This document shows, in pieces, positions 27,718-32,561 of a stretch of DNA of 32,561 bases; position 1 is the first letter of the stretch, and each line of letters starts with the position of its first letter. The notes beneath the pieces were generated by a model. The model was not told the DNA's origin and did not search any database. It was given only the letters and a program-made list of their open reading frames with translations. Source of the stretch: CAIVSN01 sp036171455 (lineage in GTDB: Bacteria > Patescibacteriota > Gracilibacteria > BD1-5 > UBA2023); the NCBI GenBank assembly GCA_036171455.1, contig JAVHRB010000067.1, positions 1 through 32,561 on the forward strand. The letters are read 5' to 3'. The position numbers were made by a program, and so were the translations under genes.

Positions 27718-28194
27718 CTATCAGAAATCACGCTTCTCCGCAAATTCTAATATTTTATACATACAAATACCTCCGGCCGTCGCGACGTTCAGGGATTGTT
27801 TTATCCCGAGCATGGGAATTTCCACGATATCGTCGGCGGATTCCAAAACCAATGGGGAAACCCCAAAAATTTCGTTGCCGAGTACGAGGCATACTGATTG
27901 AGCATTTAGGGAAAGTTCCGTATACGGGTAACTTTTCGGAGACTGTTCCAGGGCAATGATTTTGACTCATTGGGCGTGGAGCTCATTGAGGATTTCCAAT
28001 GGATTTTCGTACCATTCCCACGGCACGGAAAGCTCCGCGCCAAGTGCCGTTTTGGATATTTCCTTACGCGGCGGGGTTGGAGTAATTCCCGTCAGGTAAA
28101 TTTTTGAGAATCCCGCACCGTCGGCTGTGCGAAACAATGCCCCTACATTTTGCAGGGATCGGACATTATCGAGAAGGAGGAAACGGGAGATCAT
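27718..28194 (-). CDS. TrmH/SpoU-family RNA 2'-O-methyltransferase
   Basis: 158 residues, the size of a SPOUT catalytic domain alone. Motif 1 is 'RFLLLDNVRSLQNVGALFRT' with 'ADGAGFSKIYLTGITPTPP'. Motif 2 is 'VCLVLGNEIFGVSPLVLESA'. Motif 3 is 'VEIPMLGIKQSLNVATAGGI'. Together they form the trefoil knot that binds SAM. TGA is read as Gly after 'LHAQ', and again as the last sense codon directly before TAG (27723-27721, 27720-27718). Family members methylate ribose in tRNA or rRNA; which RNA is not readable here. There is no N-terminal substrate-binding domain. Confidence 0.88.
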
Positions 28195-28325
28195 GAGGAA
28201 TGATGATGTAATATTATGAGTTTCTATTGAGCAAATCTCCTAAATTTATTTGAGCACAGAGCTGTTTTCTCACGCTATATTGGACATACTTATTTTAGAA
28301 TCCGGAGTCCATGCTCCACTCCCAA

Positions 28326-28443
28326 GAATCTCTCAAAAACGATGAAATCCGAAGCCAATTTCGAGCACCGCCGTGAGACGTATATAGGTACGTTGAACCA
28401 GGAGTGGAGAAAATGGCAAGGAGTTCGCGTTTTTCAGAGATTC
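28326..28443 (+). repeat. interspersed nested-palindrome element, copy 9
   Basis: The outer stem GAATCTCT (28326-28333) pairs with AGAGATTC (28436-28443) and continues into AAAAACG/CGTTTTT. The middle stem GCCAATTT with AAAATGGC has one bulge. The hairpin ACGTAT pairs with GTACGT, including a T-G pair. ATG at 28342 and GGAGTT at 28420 are 78 nt apart. It ends two bases from the dnaJ stop codon. The 130 bp between it and the trmH start holds no gene I can see. Confidence 0.88.
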
Positions 28444-28445
28444 CC

Positions 28446-29141
28446 CTACACCTGTCATTTGATGGATTCAAGCAGTACGCGCATCTGTTCCGAAAGTTCC
28501 TTTGGCATTTTTGCTTCTACTTTGACATACATATCGCCGGTCCGACCTTCGCTTTGTCTCCCCTTTCCAGCGATTTTGAAACGGGTTCCGGGTTGGGTTC
28601 CGGGCTTGACAGTAAGGGAAAGATGTTTTCCATATACCGTCGTAACGTCGATTTTAGTACCGAGCAAAAAATCGAAAATATGGATTTGTTGGGTTTGTTC
28701 CACATCCAGAGACGGAAGGACTTCTTCGTGTTGCGATTCTTGGGTCGTGCGGCTATGAGGACGAGCACCTCCGCCAAAATCCTGTCCACCGAAACTCTGA
28801 GCTCCTCCGAACAGATCGGAAAAGTCAAACGTCGTAGATGATCCCCGAGAAGACGAACGGAACATGTCTTCGAATCCCTGAGCACCTCCAAATCCTTGCC
28901 CGCCACCACCTGAAAATGACTCGCCGGCGGAACCGAACGTATCGTACTGTTTGCGTTTTTTACTGTCAGAAAGGGTTTCATATGCTTCTCCGACTTCTTT
29001 GAATTTTTTTTCGGAAGCCTTGTCTCCTTTGGTACGGTCAGGATGGTACTGCATAGCGAGTTTACGGTAGGCTTTCTTGATTTCGGCTTCGGTAGCCGTT
29101 TTTGGAACGCCGAGTACGGTATAGAAATCTTTTTTGGTCAT
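28446..29141 (-). CDS. dnaJ: short DnaJ/CbpA-type co-chaperone
   Basis: Stimulates DnaK ATPase and presents substrates. 231 residues. The J domain 'MTKKDFYTVLGVPKTATEAE' carries the HPD motif in 'KLAMQYHPDRTKGDK'. A Gly/Phe-rich linker runs 'SGGGGQGFGGAQGFEDMF' to 'GGQDFGGGARPH'. A single beta-rich C-terminal domain has 'FDFLLGTKIDVTTVYGKHLS' and 'KPGTQPGTRFKIAGKGRQ'. There is no Cys-rich zinc domain, and only about half the C-terminal region of CbpA (about 300 residues), so dimerisation may be missing. The ATG at 29141 is clear from the J domain. TGA (28457-28455) is read as Gly and followed two codons later by TAG, ending '-SIKGQV'. Confidence 0.9.
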
Positions 29142-29256
29142 GGGTATTGAGAAGTTTAAATCGTGAATGCGACCCATTGTATCCGAAAACCCGATTTTTT
29201 CAGCAAAAAATTCGTAAACACACCCGATTCTCATCCCACCAGCTTACCATTCACCC

Positions 29257-29380
29257 AAAAAACCATGAAAAAACGATGAAATCCGAAGCCAATTTTGAGC
29301 ACTGCAGTGAACCGTACCTATGTACGGTGAACGAATAGCGGAAAAATTGACAAGGAGTTCGCGTTTTTCCAGGGTTTTTT
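29257..29380 (+). repeat. interspersed nested-palindrome element, copy 10
   Basis: The outer stem AAAAAACC (29257-29264) pairs with GGTTTTTT (29373-29380). The middle stem is CAATTTT with AAAATTG. The hairpin ACCGTAC pairs with GTACGGT around CTAT. The right arm overlaps the pilin-like gene's stop codon (29381-29379). Confidence 0.92.
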
Positions 29381-29945
29381 ACTGTTTGAGAATTTTTTCA
29401 AGGAATGAAGTATTTCCCACTTCCCGGAATATTCGGAGCGTAACGCCCGACGGAGGAACAACGGATACCGGGGTTACGGATAGGCCACTGTATCCCCCAA
29501 GGGTCGATATCGCAATCGATCCAGTCTGTGCTGTAACACTCACACTGCCAGTCTGAGTAACACATCCTTCGAATGCCCCAACCACCGAATCTATCCCACT
29601 ATAGCAAAACGGTGCACCCAAAGTACGAACCAATGTAATAGTTCCCGGTTGTTTCCACTCGATATTCTCTACGGATCCAGAATATACCGTCAATGCTCCA
29701 TACCGGATAGGCCCGGCCGTATCCAAAAAATATCCATTAGGAAGCGTTCCAGTACCGGTCGCTATAAAACTCTCCCGAAATTGGTCCATCTGAATCAGAT
29801 CGTCTACATACGAAGTGGATTGGGATTTGATCGCCTGACGAACCGTCCCGGAAAAAGCGATGAAACTCACCAGCATAAAACCGGAAAGCAAAATCACGAG
29901 CAGGAGCGCTGAACCCTTTTGGGAATTGGAACGAAACCGAATCAT
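29379..29945 (-). CDS. type IV pilin-like / PilX-like prepilin protein
   Basis: 188 residues. The N terminus is basic and then hydrophobic: 'MIRFRSNSQKGSALLLVILL', then 'SGFMLVSFIAFSGTVRQAIK'. The 'QKGSALLLV' junction resembles a prepilin peptidase site of the minor-pilin PilX type, but the +5 Glu is replaced, so processing is uncertain. The exposed part is Thr/Ser/Gly/Val-rich and beta-like, with two cysteines ('APFCYSG' and 'FEGCVTQ'). It starts six bases after a perfect TATAAT and is probably leaderless. Divergent from uvrC. No other pilus genes are in the window. Confidence 0.6.
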   Translation of the reverse strand: MIRFRSNSQKGSALLLVILLSGFMLVSFIAFSGTVRQAIKSQSTSYVDDLIQMDQFRESFIATGTGTLPNGYFLDTAGPIRYGALTVYSGSVENIEWKQPGTITLVRTLGAPFCYSGIDSVVGAFEGCVTQTGSVSVTAQTGSIAISTLGGYSGLSVTPVSVVPPSGVTLRIFREVGNTSFLEKILKQ

Positions 29946-29951
29946 GTGAAA

Positions 29952-29957
29952 ATTATA
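29952..29957 (-). promoter_or_regulatory. -10 element of the pilin-like gene (leaderless)
   Basis: TATAAT on the minus strand is followed by six bases and the ATG at 29945, so transcription is expected to begin at or next to the start codon. No clear -35 was found. Confidence 0.5.
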
Positions 29958-29980
29958 TCGAAAAACAGTTACAAAAAAAG

Positions 29981-29995
29981 TATACTCGATATACT
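29981..29995 (+). promoter_or_regulatory. tandem -10 elements of uvrC
   Basis: TATACT occurs at 29981-29986 and again at 29990-29995. The second is six bases before the uvrC ATG, which mirrors the pilin-like gene and again implies a leaderless transcript. Confidence 0.45.
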
Positions 29996-30001
29996 CTCCC
30001 C

Positions 30002-31909
30002 ATGAAAGCGAAAATTTCCGACCTGCTCCGACTTCTACCTGCCCGTCCCGGTGTTTACCAAATGTTCGGGAAAACGAAAAAAGTACTCTACGTCGGCAAA
30101 TCCATCCATCTCAAAAGCCGCGTCAGTTCTTACTTCAATGGAACGGGCAGTCTCAACGCCGCAAAAGCGCAAATGGTTGGGCAAGTGGAAAATATCGAAT
30201 GGATCGAGACTTCATCCGAAATCGAAGCCCTCGTTCTCGAAACGAACCTCATCAAGAAATTCCGTCCGAAATACAATATCCTGATGAAAGACGATAAAAA
30301 CCTGAGCTATATCGGCATGTCGGGCTGAGCCGTCGGAGAAGTATTCCGAACGCGGCAAAAGCCGGAAACCGGTACGTTTTTCGGGCCCTATACTTCCAAA
30401 GCAAACATCGGACTCACACTCCGTCACCTCCGGCAAATATTCAAAGTCCGATCCTGCCGGATGAAATTTGCGACGGATGCCAATGGAACGGTCTCAATCA
30501 CGTCGAAATCCGGAAAAACCCCACCGTGCATGGACTACTATATCGGACTCTGCCCAGCACCATGCCTGCTCGAACCGTCAAAAATCATCGAACACCAAGA
30601 CCATCTCGACCAATTAAAAAAATTTCTCCGCGGACAAATGAGCGAAGTCATTGGCGAACTCCGAGAAAAAATGACACAAAAAGCCAAAAACCTTGAATTC
30701 GAAGAAGCGGGAAAAATCAAAAGCCAAATCGAATCCATCGAAATCTTGTGACAGCGACAAATCGCTCGAGATGCCGTATCGGGCGCCTGCGATATCGTTA
30801 TGATACTCGAAAAATATTCCAAAATATTCATCGGTCGGACCGAAGTGCGAAATGGGGAAATCCAAGGAATCCACCATACCCAGGCTACGCCCGTACTCGA
30901 AGAATCCCTCGATGAAATCTTGGAACAGTATCTGGCGGAAACCTATGCGGAAAACAACCACACTCACCTGACACTCCTGCTCGAAAAACCACTCGTGAGC
31001 GACACAATCATCGAATTTCTCAAACAACAATCCATTCGGATAGAAATCCCAGAATCCGGCGCAAAACACGACCTCCTATCATTCAATCGAACCAACCTCA
31101 TCGGCTTTGCCTATCGGGAAGAAATGGAAAATCTCACCAAAAAAACGCTGACCCGAGGGACGATGGAAAACATCCTGTCGGAACTCAGATTCGAGATTCC
31201 CAAAAAATGACCGATTTCTTTTGAGTGTTATGACAATTCCCATACCAATGGCCAATTTACCGTAGCTTCTCGCTCCGTCATCGTCAATGGGAAATCGGAA
31301 AATTCCCTCTATCGGAAATACAAGCTCAAATCCTTGGAAGAAGACAAAATCGACGATTTCGAAAGCATGCGGGAAATTATGGAACGGCGGACCATTGAAG
31401 GCTTTGAACAGTCAAATTTCCCGACCGCAATAATTATCGACGGAGGAAAATGACAATTATCGAGCTCCATAGAAGGCATCGAACGCGGAATCCAAAAATT
31501 TCTCGAATTACATCCAGAATCATCAGAATCTGACCTCCGTACCAAACTTCCCCATATCTGTTCGCTCGCCAAGCGGGAAGAAGAACTATTCATTCCATGA
31601 GATGATGATTCCGTTCGCTTTGAACCCGGTTCTCCCGAGCTGATGCTCGTGCAAAAAATCCGTGACGAAGCCCATCGGTTCGCCATTACGTTCAACCGCG
31701 CAGCCCGCGGCAAAGCCATGAAAAAAAATATCCTCGAAGAACTGCCGGGATTCGGTCCGACGACCCGGAAAAAACTGCTCAAATTGGCAGGATCGGTCGA
31801 TGGGATAGCGGCATTGAGTCGAGAAGAACTCGCTACGGCGTGCACGGTTCCGCAAATTGAGACCTTGGTGACGCACGCGATTTGGAGCGAATTGAAAAAC
31901 AAAGAGTAA
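30002..31909 (+). CDS. uvrC: excinuclease ABC subunit C
   Basis: Makes both incisions in UvrABC nucleotide excision repair. 635 residues, the normal length. The GIY-YIG nuclease domain is near residues 10-95 ('PGVYQMFGKTKKVLYVGKSI'). The UVR (UvrB-interacting) segment is near 215-250 ('EFEEAGKIKSQIESI'). The RNase H-like endonuclease has 'ECYDNSHTNGQFTVASRSVI' (near 408), 'YRKYKL' and 'IIDGGKGQLSS' (near 477). A helix-hairpin-helix pair comes near 579 ('LPGFGPTTRKKLLKLAGSV'). Five or more TGA codons are glycines, including the invariant one in 'DGGKGQL'. The ATG at 30002 lies six bases after TATACT. Convergent with the gene at 31920, 10 bp away, with no evident terminator. Confidence 0.96.
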
Positions 31910-31919
31910 CTAAAAGTTC

Positions 31920-32561
31920 CTACACTAACTTCAAATCTATTTCTGTTGAAGGATTCAATAATGACATCATAGTTGAATGGGCACGATCTTTCAAAATTGT
32001 CAATAACCCTTGGATATCAGGCTGAAGTGTATTGTATGCTACCAAGCGTGTTTGATCAGTTAGGGAAGTATTTGCGTTGATATTCTTAAAATTAGTAACA
32101 AGGGCAACGAATGAATTTTGTAATTTTTCATGCATATTAACAAATTTTGTGGCAGGTACACTTGATGGTTTAGAATCCAATGGATGAGTCACAGATTTTG
32201 GAATCGATCGATTCATATACCGTACTACCTCAGGATTAAAAATCATATTCCCTAAAATTGAAATTATCACGGAAAGATTTTCTCAGCTTTCTGCAATTGG
32301 CTTATCTCGCAATTGACGAAAATAACCTGCAAAATCAATGTGTGTAGATTCTATACTGAGCATATAAGAAAACAATGCGTCATACCGAATAGTATCATCT
32401 TTGATTTTTAAAAGCTGATGTACGGTATTATGGGCTGAAGATGTATCTGAATTCACCACGGCATGTACCATATCGTTAATACGACTAAATCGATTCGTTT
32501 TAATAGTGCTGGATTCTAACCCCAAACGCAACTTTCTCACAAATTCAGGATAGGATATAAA
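31920..32561 (-). CDS. hypothetical protein, 5' end outside the window
   Basis: At least 213 residues; the frame is open to the window edge, so the start is missing. TGA at 32285-32283 is read as Gly ('IAESGENLSVIISIL'), joining two pieces. The visible part is mostly helical and hydrophilic ('FSRINDMVHAVVNSDTSSAH', 'FVNMHEKLQNSFVALVTNF'), with no membrane segment, cysteine pattern or known motif. It ends TAG, 10 bp from the convergent uvrC stop. No function can be assigned. Confidence 0.6.

Noticed and set aside
29276..29380. A small conserved protein encoded by the repeat elements: each starts ATG AAA TCC GAA and reads 'MKSEANFEHRSE...' in most copies
   Set aside because: Variation between copies falls on all codon positions and tracks base pairing. 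Copy 5 shifts frame in the hairpin and copy 10 has an in-frame TAG. Structure explains the pattern better than coding.
31309..31902. A 197-codon minus-strand ORF opposite uvrC
   Set aside because: Antisense shadow of the conserved UvrC C-terminal region.

Overview
This window comes from a bacterium that reads UGA as glycine (genetic code 25), which points to the Gracilibacteria/Absconditabacteria branch of the CPR. With the standard code most genes here look broken. When UGA is read as Gly they become full-length, and the UGA codons fall on family-conserved glycines: NusA 'FGRIA', bL9 'GKEGEIV', UppS 'HIGFIMDG', MoxR 'RIQGTSD', MscL 'KGNVIDLAVGV', UvrC 'DGGKGQL', TgpA 'QGQHAHAW'. All complete genes end in TAA or TAG. 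Shine-Dalgarno sequences are essentially absent, and several genes look leaderless.

Layout. 168-5096 (+) is an information-processing cluster: nusA, rplI, ruvX, uppS, smpB and an rsmF-like rRNA methyltransferase. 5438-7138 (+) encodes a GHMP-kinase-like protein with a C-terminal winged helix. 7239-13344 (+) holds a SAM methyltransferase, then moxR, a DUF58-like/TgpA transglutaminase fusion, and a membrane protein with a spermidine-synthase-like domain. 13487-21054 (-) holds a hypothetical protein, a sugar-isomerase-like TIM barrel, serS, an O-methyltransferase, a 744-residue polytopic protein with a TrbL/VirB6-like layout, and a membrane-anchored coiled-coil protein. 21108-23423 (+) is a single amidase plus SpoIID wall-degrading protein. 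The rest holds a small secreted protein, mscL (-), nrdR and a truncated priA (+), an MFS-like transporter, trmH, dnaJ and a pilin-like protein (-), uvrC (+), and a gene cut by the window edge (-). No rRNA, tRNA, CRISPR array or transposase gene was found.

The most unusual content is a family of ten interspersed elements of about 120 bp. Each has three nested stems: an outer arm, a middle stem and a 5-7 bp hairpin. Stem sequences differ between copies but complementarity is largely kept, while the intervening strands (around ATGAAATCCGAAG and GGAGTTCGCG) are conserved. Nearly every locus lies against a stop codon. Two tandem copies sit inside the 5' coding end of uppS between 7-bp direct repeats. 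That insert is exactly 80 codons and stays open only because UGA is sense. This looks like a mobile or structured repeat family that I cannot match to a named one.

Functionally the window combines core translation and repair genes with an envelope set: UppS for the lipid carrier, an amidase/SpoIID hydrolase, MscL, MoxR-TgpA, a pilin-like protein and a possible secretion-channel protein. This would suit a host-attached or predatory lifestyle, but that last step is inference.
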